NCBI GenBank assembly: GCA_030435675.1
Contig: CM059625.1
Location: 12,710,001 to 12,774,000 of the forward strand
From: Steinernema hermaphroditum
Lineage: Eukaryota > Nematoda > Chromadorea > Rhabditida > Steinernematidae
Length of the DNA: 64,000 nucleotides
Direction of reading: 5' to 3'
Of the stretch, positions 10,750-21,736 are shown piece by piece. The notes under the pieces were generated by a model. It did not search any database. It worked only from the letters and a program-made list of their open reading frames with translations, and had not been told where the DNA came from. Positions within the stretch are counted from its first letter, which is position 1. Each line of letters begins with the position of its first letter. The translations under genes were made by a program, and so were the position numbers.

Positions 10750-11660
10750 GACTGGGGTTACCTGGAATGGAAAACGTCGCTACTATGTGGCCGTCGCCAA
10801 AAAATGGAGAGCGCACGACACATTACACCGTTTCGATGAAGGCACTTTGAGCGGTTTGCAACGAGCGCACTGATTAGTCCACGTCTCACGCCACCGCCGA
10901 GAGGGGCGCTCTCACTGAGGTGAACAGCAAAGAACGTCGCTTTTGCCGTCTGGTTTTGTCGCACGATAAGGCGAAAGAGAGTGGCAAGGCGGGGGATGCC
11001 GTAATCAGATCAGAGTTCACTCTAGTCCTCCAATTGCACTTTATCTGCTCGCCGGGGACAAAGGTTTAAAGCTGTCGAAAGTCAATTCATCTGCCGCCCG
11101 ATCCAAGCGCTTTTCTCTTGCGGTCGTGCGTACAGTGCATCCTCGAAAAACCGTGCAAACATCACTGGTACGGGAGCTACGTATCGGCATTGCTGTGTCC
11201 AACTGTCGCGTAAATTCCCTTTCGCATATGATATTCGCATTTGGAAGTGATTTGCTGTATTTCAAGTAGTCGAATCCGACACCAATCCCCTAAAGATGTG
11301 CGGCTTTCGCACTGATTAGCATACTTGTACTTTTTTGTTTCAAAGAAGTGTCTCGTCGTGTTGCAGTAAAGATGATGATAGATAGACGAGAGTACAAATA
11401 GAGAGAACCAGACAGAGAAATATGGATTCGGAATAAGTAATGCATTATGCTGAGTGAGCCATGAGGGGGTTACCGTCAGGAGTTTTGGTTGTTTTCCTTT
11501 ATGACTATTTCGAGTGCATTAACTCTGCGTTTGACCTCTGGACTTAAGAATGACTGATGATCGGCATTAGTTTATGCATTTTCATTTTTGGTCAGAGACA
11601 ACAGCACAAGCGCAACACTACAAACATAGACTGAAATTATTTACACCATTCGCGAGTCGC
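10750..11660. other. Intergenic region between two minus-strand genes
   Basis: It holds the upstream region of the elongase gene and the 3' region of the LIM gene. No coding signature, tRNA or strong repeat was found. Short open frames at 10758-11265 are not supported. Confidence 0.5.
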
Positions 11661-12014
11661 TTAATTCCCCTTCCCTGTGGATCCATCGCAGAAGACGTGA
11701 GATTCGGTTCCTCCGTGACCGTATCCCTTGGGACCGAAAATGGCGCTGTAGCACCGGTTACAGTAGGGCTGACCGTCGCGCTAAAGAGACTCAATGAGGC
11801 GAAGAGTTAACGAGCAGTTTTACTCACTTCGGAATGGCCGCCGGCCGTCAACGTTTTGTTGCACTTCTCGTTGCTGCAGCGGAGACAAGGTCGATGCCAG
11901 TCTTTTCCGATCGAGGAAACACGTTCGGCTGAAATGGGGTTTACCATCTGCATAACGGCAAAAGATTTTCGTACCGAAATAGACGGGCTTATTGCAACGG
12001 GGACAGTTAGGCAT
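11661..12014 (-). CDS. Single-LIM-domain protein of the CRIP family
   Basis: Three exons (12014-11975, 11928-11828, 11780-11661) encode 86 residues, typical for cysteine-rich intestinal proteins. The protein starts [15 protein letters not shown] and is one LIM domain followed by a short Gly-rich tail with GPKGYGHGG. Such proteins are small zinc-binding adaptors; worm members act in epithelial tubes such as the excretory canal and in the gut valve. The zinc ligands are slightly unusual: the second knuckle begins C-SNEK-C, four residues between cysteines instead of two, while the final pair is the short form CNRC. This may be a family variant. A TTTCAG acceptor lies 22 bases before the ATG, so the leader is trans-spliced or carries an upstream exon. 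Which worm paralogue it matches (EXC-9 or VALV-1 like) I cannot say. Confidence 0.9.
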
Positions 12015-15000
12015 GTTGACAGTCTGATGTGCTCTGAAAGCGAGACAGCCATGAACCCATGGACTTTTGCTTTGTTGACGAACACGATCACAAATGGAAT
12101 GCATTTTATGTTTACATTTCTGGTGTGCAACGCGAAAAAAGGAACCAACAGCAGCAATAATCAAAGGGTAACCGGCGACCCTCGGGGGGCAAAGCACACA
12201 ATAGCGACTCACTCAATATGAGATGACTGCTGTGTTAAGAGATGTGCGCACGAGGGCGAACAGCTGTTGCCGGACAGACGGTCGCGAACTCTGCGCGATG
12301 CCGGCACCAGAAGACTCTTTATAGTGGCACAGAGCGGAAGCGGTGGCGGCTGCGTATATGCTTTCCGGATTAGCGAAGTGACCCAGGTGTCACAAGTTGT
12401 GATTGACAATGAGACGAGAAAGGCACTCGAAATAAATAAAACAAAAAGGGTTTCGCGAAGGGGGAGGCCCAAATTGGATACAACGGCGGTCGGCTGTCTC
12501 CATCATCGCCAAAGGACAAATTAGCACTGATTCGATCTGTCCATTCAATCGGCAACATTTATAGAACGCCGCGGAGGAAGAGGGGATTGCGCGCGCAAAA
12601 ATTTGAACTAACAAAGGGTTCTGAGGAGGCGTTTGCCGCTCGTTCGCAGTGCGCGTGAAATTGCGAAACATGGAGTTGAAGTTGCGGAAGACGAAGAGCA
12701 AACGAGAGACGAGATGAGGAGGTGCTCGCTGACGCATGCATGACCCGAAATGAAACATCAGCACGGAGACAGGCGAGAGAGGCAACTTATGGCAAAGCGG
12801 TGGAGATTGACGACCGAATCGAAGCGAGGAGCAGAACTGGAAACAGTGCGATAAGCTGACGGATCAGTGGCACGCGAAGTGATTTCGGGGCTGGAGCGAG
12901 CCGCCATAGCCGAACGCCGTCGATACGACTCCACATATGGGCAGCTGAACCACTCCGCTTGATTGTCGCCGGCGGTCGAGATTATCACTAAGAAGATGAC
13001 GAAAAAGGTGTGAAACTATGCGAAGAATGCGTCTCCATCGCACCAACACCAACAGTGCGCACTGAGATGAAATGGTTGGGCGTGTCATGGAATTATTCAA
13101 AATTTTTGACATTTCAATGTAGGAATTCAACTGTGAGTCAGCGCTTCTTCCATTCAATTTATGAAATAACAACAGGGGCGCTTGTGAATCGAAAAAAACA
13201 GAAAAGCGTTTGTTTACAGTCCGCCTGTTGCACCGACGATGAATCGACCGTACAAACAGCCGTGTTAGTAATGCTTTTGGTGTAGTTCTGGAAATGTTAG
13301 AGCGCGAAGGGAGTAGGAGCAGCTAAGAACAACTGTTTCAACTGCGGCATTGGATTTCAGCATTGTTCGTTTCAGTACTGTATGGCAGCTTATATAAAGC
13401 GGAATAAAATATCGGTTCACCGTTCCCATTCATAGTTTGGAGTGCCCATGATGTTCCGGAAAAAATAACAATTACTTACCTCAAAACTACACAAACTCCT
13501 TTGCAAGAGCTTGAAGAATTTCTACCTTCAGTGTTATCCAAGTGCCTCTGATTCTCTCTCTAGTATACCGCCATGGTAAGCTCTGCCACGACAAAAAAAA
13601 ACCCGCTGCAGAAGGTGTAATCCGTTTGAGATTAAGTGACTCCGCCGTTTTTGGACGAACCAATAGATGTGTGCTGCAGATCGCTCGCTGAATATATTGA
13701 TCTCCCTGTACGCGAAGAGCGTTTCGCGAAGGTGGAGCATCCGGAACAGAGCCGTGCAGTCTCGGTCTCGGATCCGGAAGTTCAATTGGTACACAAAAGG
13801 GTGAGAAGAATGCACTAAATGACGTATGAAACACAAAAAAGAACAGAAAGCGTTATATTCAGTACACTGTGGATTATGTTGTGGAATCCTATGAATTCAT
13901 TGCAGTCTTCAGCTTATGCATTTTATTTTAATTTTATGTTTACGGGGAAAAAATGTAGGGTAGGATTGAACTTAACAGGCAGATAGAATGCTTGCATCGT
14001 ACCGGTTGTGTCGGAGACGGCAAAAGTTAGCTGACATACAAATACATTCCAGAATAGAATATCTGAAGTCCTCTTCTTCGATGCGCGATTTGCAAAAGTC
14101 GATTAAAATGATGAGCGGAAGATAAGGGACCATATTGGGGAAATGCAAGAGAAGATAGCGTTGTTTCGTCTTTTATGATTGGGCAAACTGTTTGTGTATG
14201 TCTAGTGGTTGAACTCTCTGGCGAAAGAGACTAGACTTTTATATAGTTAATGGACGAAAAAATCATGCCGGTTAAGAAGGAGTACGTTAAAGTGAATCGT
14301 CCAAATAATGATGTCCAGACAGATTAACATTTAATAAGATTTTAGGATAAAAATATTACAAATACTATATGGACAGATTTTCTTCAATACAAACAATCTC
14401 TCGTTGTGGCTATCTGCAAATAAAGCAAGAACAATGTCTCCAGTCGTGCATATAGGCTCCGCATCGACATGCAGAGATCATTCTTTTTTACTATACGGTT
14501 TAGTATAACGTTGAGACAGTCATCGGAGAGGTAAGACAGAGGTCCTGATTTTTTTAAGATATGAGCGGCTACAAGTGAGACTACAGACAACTATTGCAGA
14601 CAGTCTCTTTCGCCAGAGAGTTCAACCACTAGACATCCACAAACAGTCTTTCAGACTCAACGTAGACATTCAACTTTGTCAAGTGTTATCTACACGTTTT
14701 GGTTGCACACTTCAGATGGCTTTTGAGACCAAAATAAAATGCATCCAAGCATCTTCTCTTTTCAGACCGTTTCATGTGATTTGTAGCCGTCTAGAGGTAG
14801 TCTGGTGTCAAGATAGCGTCGTGTCGGTGATCTGTGTTGGTGATCTGATCGTTCAATACATCAATGTAATCTTTCTGTTTAACATCCTAACCATTCTTTT
14901 CAGAAGAGACCGTGATGCACAGTGTACTACTTCCACTTAATTCAGTGTACAGAATCATAATATTCGCACGCAGAACACGTTTATTCTTGAAAGTGGCCCG

Positions 15001-15500
15001 AAAAACTGTGCTCGACAGGAACCGGCAACGTCATGTTCGAGGTAAGCTGATTTGCGCTCGACATTCTCGTATCGAGATTAAATCGGGCATAAATTAAGAG
15101 TTCGCCACCTTTGTAAGGGTCTATTCGTTTTTGACAAACGGTCCAGATTCGTGGTGTTCTCGTCCAGGTTGTACCGTACTGATGTCACCCAGAGAGTGCA
15201 AAATTTCGGTCATCGAAAGGAGCGACCTCACCCCTAAGTTCAGGTCAGTCTTCAACCATGTGTTCGCTCTGGGTAATGGCGTGGAAATCCGTCCTACGCA
15301 CACATTTCACCTCTCGTTTTCTTATTATCAAAAAATAAAAGTCAATACACGCGCGGACATGTTTTCTTACATAAGGCTTCGTTCGTTCTTCGTTCGTCTC
15401 TCCACCTTTCCCTCGCCGCGCATTCGCTTTAATCATCCCGCTCGAGCACTCCTCTCGCTTGCCGTCCAAATCGTCTCCGCTGCGCTTGTTGAAGGCAAAG
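12015..15500. other. 3.5-kb intergenic region with one inverted repeat
   Basis: The open frames are short and show no family signature. It includes the upstream region of the LIM gene, a 48-bp inverted repeat pair at 14185-14232 and 14602-14649, and the upstream region of the first transporter. Nothing else could be supported. Confidence 0.45.
14185..14649. repeat. Inverted repeat pair of about 48 bp, 369 bp apart
   Basis: The arm at 14185-14232 is the reverse complement of 14602-14649 with about two mismatches. The 369 bases between are AT-rich and carry no supported ORF. The layout resembles a short non-autonomous transposon or a hairpin-RNA source. No clear target-site duplication is seen outside the arms, so transposon origin is inferred only from shape. 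Confidence 0.8.
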
Positions 15501-17727
15501 ATGAGGCCATTTAACGACGAATATGATCCACTTACCGCCCCCGAAATCGAAAAAGACAAAGCCCACGAACCGAGGTACCGCTTTGCATACGTATTTTACT
15601 GGAGCAGCTGTTCCCAAGAAGCTTCTTATTGATTTCCATATAATTTGCTTAGCTAATTTTCGCGAATTTCATCGAATTAATGATTCATTTGAAACGATTC
15701 TCATCGCCTTTTTCGAAAAAGTTGCATTTGTACGTCGTGCTGACGATAAATCATCCTTTTTGGCTGTCAGCATCCACCGGTTCTTTGTTTACCTTCTTTA
15801 AATGCCTTGGAAATGACATCATCCGATGCACGTGTCTCGACCTTTTTGACCTAAATTGGATAGTGATACTTAAACAGTGAAGCCATAGGCCATCTCTTTG
15901 ATCTTTTGACCGTTAATGTCTCCAGCACCGTCTCGAACTTCGAAGAGAAGAAAACATGTTGGACATCCATATGGCTCTGCAACGCTCTCCAACTCCTTTG
16001 CGGTGTCCAGTTTTCAATCTACTTTACGTCCATGTGGCCATATTTGAGTACAGTAAGTTTTCGTTTTGATACATTTAATTCTGAGGCGACATTTATCAAA
16101 AGTCACAAAAATAAAAGCAGTTCAGCTGATTACTCACCAGGAGACCGTTTTTGCAATTTAGATCGATCATGAGGCGGACATCGACTTCCTCGGATGGGTT
16201 GTTGCAGCATTCAGTGTGGGCCAGGCCCTCTCTAGTCCAGTCTTCGGATTTTGGAGTCAGAAGACCGGGTCCACGAAGTACCCCGCCGTTTGTGGCCTCG
16301 CCTGCATGTCTGTGGGAAATTTGTTTTACGCCATGTTGCCGAACTTGGAATGGGGCAGCGTTAAGTGGATCATGCTGGGTGCTCGGTTTGTGACAGGTTT
16401 TGGAGCAGGTCAGTAGCCCGAAGATAGTAAAAGAACTTATTGAAACATGCTTAGGTACACTCGGAGTGTTGCGGGCCTATACGTCCAATGCGAGCGTCCC
16501 GAAAGACCGTGCGAGAGCGGTGGCCATAGGAATCGCCTCCTTCGTCCTTGGACTCTCGTTCGGACCCGCCATTCAAGCCATGTTTTCGCCTGTCGGGCAA
16601 GGAGCGACGCTGCTTGGATTCGTGTTCGACGTCTACACCATTCCGGCCTATTTGATGATCCTCGTGGCCCTGACAGGAATCGTTCTTTTCCTGTCGTTGT
16701 TCCAGGAGAAACTCGCTGGTGTTCTAACCAAAGAGGAGCTTCAAGGTCTGCGGCACTCCAAGGTCTCAGTCAGTTCTCTTTTAGATCCCAACGTTGTAAT
16801 GCCCAAGTTTGATAAAATTGCCGCTGCGACATGCATTTTCATGTGGGCTGCTCAATGCAGTGTGGCTACCAACATCGAAGTGTAGGTTGTAGCGTAGAGT
16901 CACCCGATCACTCTGTGTTTTCCAGGCTGGCAACGCCAACAACCATCGTTCTCTACAACTGGAACAATCAGGAAGCGATTTTCTACAATGGCATTATGCA
17001 GACCGTATCTTGTCTGATCAGCGTGTCGATGTACTTCGTGATCGCGTTCACTCCGATCGGAAAAATGTAAGTGGCCGAGGTCATTGATGATTGTACACTG
17101 TGTGACTTCAGCGACAGGAGAAAGCTCGTTGTCTTCGGATTGTTATGCTTCATCTCATATCACATTGTAAACATCCCTTGGCCATTCTATGAGCACGGAC
17201 TGGATTACATCAAATTGGGTATGTATGGTGCGAAAAAGCAAAGAGTTCAAAGGGGTTTAGCGCCTAATTCGACAGTGGAGGATACGGAATACAGCGGTGG
17301 ATGTTTGAGGGAGTACACCTGGTGTGAAACTACAGCCAGAGTTCCATTCCTCCTCTATGTCTTCACAGCGATTGTCAGCTTTGGTCTTGCTTTCCCCTTC
17401 ATGGCCGCACCCAACGGAACGTTGTTCTCGGAAGTGCTGGGACCTAGACGCCAAGGAATGATGCAAGGCATCTTTGAGTTCTTCGGATCTGTCGCGCGCT
17501 GCCTCGGTCCTCTCTATTCGACGTAAGTTTTCCGCTCCTTGATGCCTACTCTACGTAATCTTTGTTGAAGGGCAATGTTCGAAAAGTCGGGATACAAGGG
17601 GCCCATCTATGTCCAGCTCTGCATTTTGAGCCTTGGCGTTCTACTCATCATTATTTTTCGGAATCGGTTAGTCCCCATGCAGGTCCACAGAAAAGAATCG
17701 CGACCTGAAACCGCCGCCGATGCGTAA
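15501..17727 (+). CDS. Major facilitator superfamily transporter, MFSD8/CLN7-like (copy A)
   Basis: Exons 15501-15574, 15926-16052, 16162-16408, 16455-16745, 16785-16881, 16926-17066, 17112-17218, 17261-17522 and 17571-17727 give 500 residues. The protein has about twelve hydrophobic segments. Family marks include FLGWVVAAFSVGQALSSPVF (TM2 and the start of the loop), the MFS loop GFWSQKTGS, RAYTSNASVPKDR, and FSEVLGPRRQGMMQG before the last helices. These fit the lysosomal membrane protein family MFSD8/CLN7, reported as a chloride channel or transporter. The 39-base intron 16746-16784 is a multiple of three with no stop, so reading through it adds 13 residues. The copy just downstream has an intron at exactly this point, which supports splicing here. 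The substrate is unknown. Confidence 0.85.
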
Positions 17728-18156
17728 TGTACGATTCGTTATGCCCTTTCTTCGTTCTTTGTTTCTTTGTTCGACCACTTTTTTCAGAATAAATATTTTG
17801 AACAGGAACTGTTCGATGGCGAGAACAATGGAGTGACTTGTGGCCCACCTTCGATAGTGTGCGTAGTTCGTTATCAGTGCACAGGCAGCGTTAAAAATTT
17901 GTCATCAGGTGGAGCCGCAGAAGAGCAAATTTTCAGTTATCACAAGCATCGACCCATCTGCTTAGTTAGAGCTGTTCATCATGTACGCGATTAGTTCCGA
18001 TTAGAAGTTTCTGCTCATTTTTGCAAGAGATAAAGTTATACCGCGCCGCAACATGCCCCTTTTATGGCACATAAGTCTTTTCCGTAGCCATCCTTTCGTT
18101 TTAACGATCTGCGAGCCACTTCAGCCATTCGATCGTGACGTCACTTTAGTGAAGTA
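17728..18156. other. Spacer between tandem transporter genes
   Basis: These 429 bases separate the stop of copy A from the ATG of copy B. No coding sequence was seen. The spacing is longer than the roughly 100 bases typical of nematode operons, so separate promoters are likely. Confidence 0.55.
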
Positions 18157-20307
18157 ATGAAACAATTTGACGCCAAATACGATCCACTCCCCGCCCAGGA
18201 CGCAAAAAGGAGCAGAAGCGACGAACCAAGGTACGAATTTGGTGCATCCGAACAGCTGTTTCCCCTGAGCGACTTATCTAATTAAGATGTTTACCGAATA
18301 TAGCATGAAAATAAGCGTTGAATAATTGAGTTTTTAAACAATATCGAATGAGTGTTATTATGCGTTGCCAAGCGGTTCATGTGTTGTTCCCTTTTCCAGC
18401 ACTACCTCTCACTTTGATGACAAGAAGTCATGCTGGAAGTCCATATTACAATGCTACGTCTTATTATTCCTGTGTGGGATTCAATTTTCAATCTACTTTT
18501 CTTCTATGTGGCCTTATCTAAGTACTGTAAGTCCGATTTTTTACAGTTGTTTTTGTTGTAACACCCCTAGCCGTTAGAAAAACTGAAATGCGAACATCCA
18601 TAGACAATAATTTACTTCAGCTTGATCACGAAGCTAACATAGAGTTTCTTGGCTGGATCTATGCTGCTTGCAATATAGGACAGGCACTTTCGAGTCCAAT
18701 CTTGGGATTTTGGAGTCAAAAAACTGGGTCTACGAAGTATCCTTCCATTTTTGGCCTTGTCTGCATGGCTACAGGAAATGTTTTCTATGCTCTATTGCCC
18801 AGCATGGACGGGAGCAACGTCAAGTGGATTATGCTCGGCGCTCGGTTTATAACAGGCTTTGGTACAGGTACGGCATTTACTAAACAAGAAATCGCATATT
18901 GAATGGAGGATTTAAGGTACGCTGGGCGTACTGAGAGCTTACATAGCGAACGCAAGCGTCCCAAAGGATCGCGCGAGAGCAGTTTCCATCGGAATTGCCT
19001 CCTTCGTGCTCGGACTTTCTTCCGGGCCAGCCATCCAATCCGCGTTGTCGTTCATCGGTGAAGGAACCACAGTTTTCGGACTGGTATTCGACGTCTACAC
19101 AGTCGCCGCTTACCTCATGATCATCGTAGCTGCCGTCGGTATCGTTATTTTCTTGCTGGTTTTCCAGGAAAACCTCGCCGGTGTCCTTACTAAAGAAGAG
19201 CTGCAAGGTTGGAAAAGTTCGTGGAGATCTAAGAGAACTAGTGCTTCCAGATCCTAACATCAGCTTGCCCAAATTCGACAGAGTTGCCGCGGCGACTTGC
19301 ATCTACGTTTGGGCCGCTCAGTGTACGGTTGCGACTAATTTGGATGTGTATGTGCTTTCTCCTTTTCGTCTCCATAGACATTATTTGAAATTGCTAAACT
19401 ATTTGATTTCATAAGTCAACGAACATTTTCTGAATATTAGGGGTTAGAAATTCAACAAATTCATTATTTATCTCGTTTCCCTAGAGTTCACTCGATTCTT
19501 GCAGCCTAGCCACTCCCACAACTATTGCTCTGTATAACTGGAACAACCAAGAGGCGATTCGTTACAATGGACTCATACGAACAGTATCCTGTTTGATCAG
19601 CGTCTCCATGTACTTCGTATTCGCTTTCAGTCCAGTCAGAAAGATGTAGGTTGACTACTCGTTTGTTTGAATTCTGTATTTTCTGCATACAGTAGCAGGA
19701 AAACGCTGATCGTCTTCGGACTATCGTGCTTTATCTCCTATCACGTCGTCAATATTCCTTGGCCATTCTATGAGCACGGACTAGATTACATCAAATATGG
19801 TGAGCAATTCGAAAGTGTGGAAAATTAAACGGTTGACTTTCAGCGCCTAATTCCACTATAGAAGATATGGAATACAGTGGTGGATGTTTGAGAGAATACA
19901 TTTGGTGCGAAACGACTGCCCGAATTCCGTTTGCTTTGTACCTACTCACCGCTGTCATCAGCTTAGGTTTGGGTTTTCCCTTTATGGGGGCGCCGAACGG
20001 CACTCTGTACACGGAGGTGCTGGGTCCAAGACGCCAGGGAATGATGCAAGGTGTTTTCGAGTTTTTTGGATCAGTCGTCCGCTGTGTCGGCCCGCTGTAT
20101 GCAACGTAGGTTTCTTTTTTATTCTCAAGCGTCCATTCTTGCCGCTGCAGAGCGCTGTTTGAAACGTCAGGGTACAAAGGTCCCATCATCATTCAGCTCT
20201 GCATTCTCACTGTCGGCGTTGTGTTGGTCACCGTTTTCCGGAATCGACTAGTGCCGATGCAAGTGCAACGAAAGCAATCGCGACCGGAAGACACCGTTAA
20301 TGCGTAG
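18157..20307 (+). CDS. Major facilitator superfamily transporter, MFSD8/CLN7-like (copy B)
   Basis: Exons 18157-18230, 18400-18526, 18621-18867, 18917-19207, 19251-19347, 19505-19645, 19693-19799, 19844-20105 and 20151-20307 give 500 residues. Every exon has the same length as its partner in copy A (74, 127, 247, 291, 97, 141, 107, 262, 157 bases), while intron lengths differ. This is a tandem duplication with strictly kept gene structure. Shared marks include FLGWIYAACNIGQ, GFWSQKTGS, AYIANASVPKDR and VLGPRRQGMMQG. Here the intron after LQ is 43 bases and shifts frame, so it must be spliced. The N-terminal and loop residues differ enough that the copies are not recent. Localisation is likely lysosomal by family; the transported ion or solute is unknown. 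Confidence 0.85.
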
Positions 20308-21736
20308 CGTTTACACGGTTGTTATCTTTTTTGTTGATTGTTGTATTGACGAATTCTCCGCAATAAAGTGTTCGGAGAGGATCACCCGCGACGTTGTGGA
20401 AGGAAATGCCAATCAGAAATGTGACGTGATTGCGAGTTTTCTAACGTCGAGACGTCGCGATAGGAGACACTTGCGACACAGTCTCCTGTGCTTGTGCGGG
20501 CGGTGTTTTGGCTAGCTCCCTATCAGTAGATGCCGCTTCTTACAGTCGTCGCCTTAGCTGTCGTCTCCTCCATTCAGCGTGATGCTCAATGTCTAACGAC
20601 CCCTCCTGTACTCGTGCCTTTGATGCACATGCCGAACGAGGATAATTGTTTTGCCAATTCTCGTGACTTTCGAGTACAGGTGATAATTAATTTGCGCAGA
20701 GAAGGTTGAGTGGAGGAGACAACATTTCCCAAATGAAGTGAAATTAATCGGCCGAGAAACGTGATTAACACGTTACGTTTGGACGGACGATTCCACTTCC
20801 CCTTATTGCTAATTTCGAACGTTTCATTTGAACTTCACGAGACATGTCGTCGAATCGGCGCGTCTGTCTCTCCCGCTGTTGTTCGTCGCGACAAGAAGTC
20901 ACCATAATGGGACTCGTCCGTCCTCGCTACCGTCGCCCCATTACCGCCTCCCGACTGTCGGCCCGTCGCCGCATCTTCCCGCCTCACTCCACCCGAACCT
21001 CTCCCTCTCGACGCGTACGCCTATCAATTTTCAGATCTGGTCCTATGGCAATGATGATGATGCGCTGTCGGCAGCGTCTGGTTCTTCGGCTGCCCTCACA
21101 GGAGGGAGGCTCTTCCAGTTCCCCTTTAGCTTTGTCGGATTTGAGGATCGCGGAGTAATGAGCGATGCATAACGAGCCGGTTGACATCGCGTTATCACCG
21201 TCGGAGCGTCATTTACGCAAACCCGGCCGCTGGGCCGATCATGTCTGATCCGATCGCGGCTCGCCGACCGCGAACGTGTTTTGCTTGCGATTCATTCGCC
21301 CCTAGTGTCAATCGATAATATGTTTGATCTGTCTGCGCGTGGGTCACGCAGCTATCTCGGGCTTTTCTCCGATTTTGACTCGGGCTCAAGCTTCTCGGTC
21401 GAGGCAATAGTCACTTAACAACTTCCCGTCAATTACCACCGCCTGTGTAAAATTGTCCGCTTTTTTGCGGCAACAGGACGGACACCGAGTGGCGGTTTGC
21501 GAGTGAGTAGTGACACTGCTTGCACTGAACTTTATTCTTTAAAGCAACTAATCAAACATCTTTCGGGCGGTGCGGGTGTTGTGTGTACAATGCTCGACGC
21601 GCATGTTGTTGACAAGTTTTTCTTGAATAATCGTTGTTTTCGAGACTTCTCCCTCTTTATGCGCGCTCGATTCGATGACACTGTTGTTTCTTGTCGACAT
21701 GATACAGTTTGTTTAATGTAAACAGTTGGTTCAGCA
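20308..21736. other. Intergenic region with one candidate coding segment
   Basis: It lies between transporter copy B and the choline kinase. The 300 bases around 20850-21170 are GC-rich and hold a possible exon, listed separately. The rest shows no coding or repeat signal. Confidence 0.45.
21035..21172 (+). CDS. Candidate terminal exon of an unidentified small gene
   Basis: A good 3' splice site (CAATTTTCAG) ends at 21034 and is followed by a 45-residue open frame ending in TAA at 21172, with gene-like codon use. The segment begins IWSYGNDDDALSAASG and contains LFQFPFSFVGFEDRG. The same frame is open upstream to about 20828, but has no ATG there, so a first exon or start cannot be placed. 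No family was recognised. It could be the end of a small secreted protein gene or a chance open frame in GC-rich DNA. Confidence 0.35.
   Translation: MWSYGNDDDALSAASGSSAALTGGRLFQFPFSFVGFEDRGVMSDA

Noticed and set aside
9814..10839. Long acidic plus-strand frames opposite the elongase gene
   Set aside because: They are antisense shadows of a clear ELO gene and carry no domain of their own.
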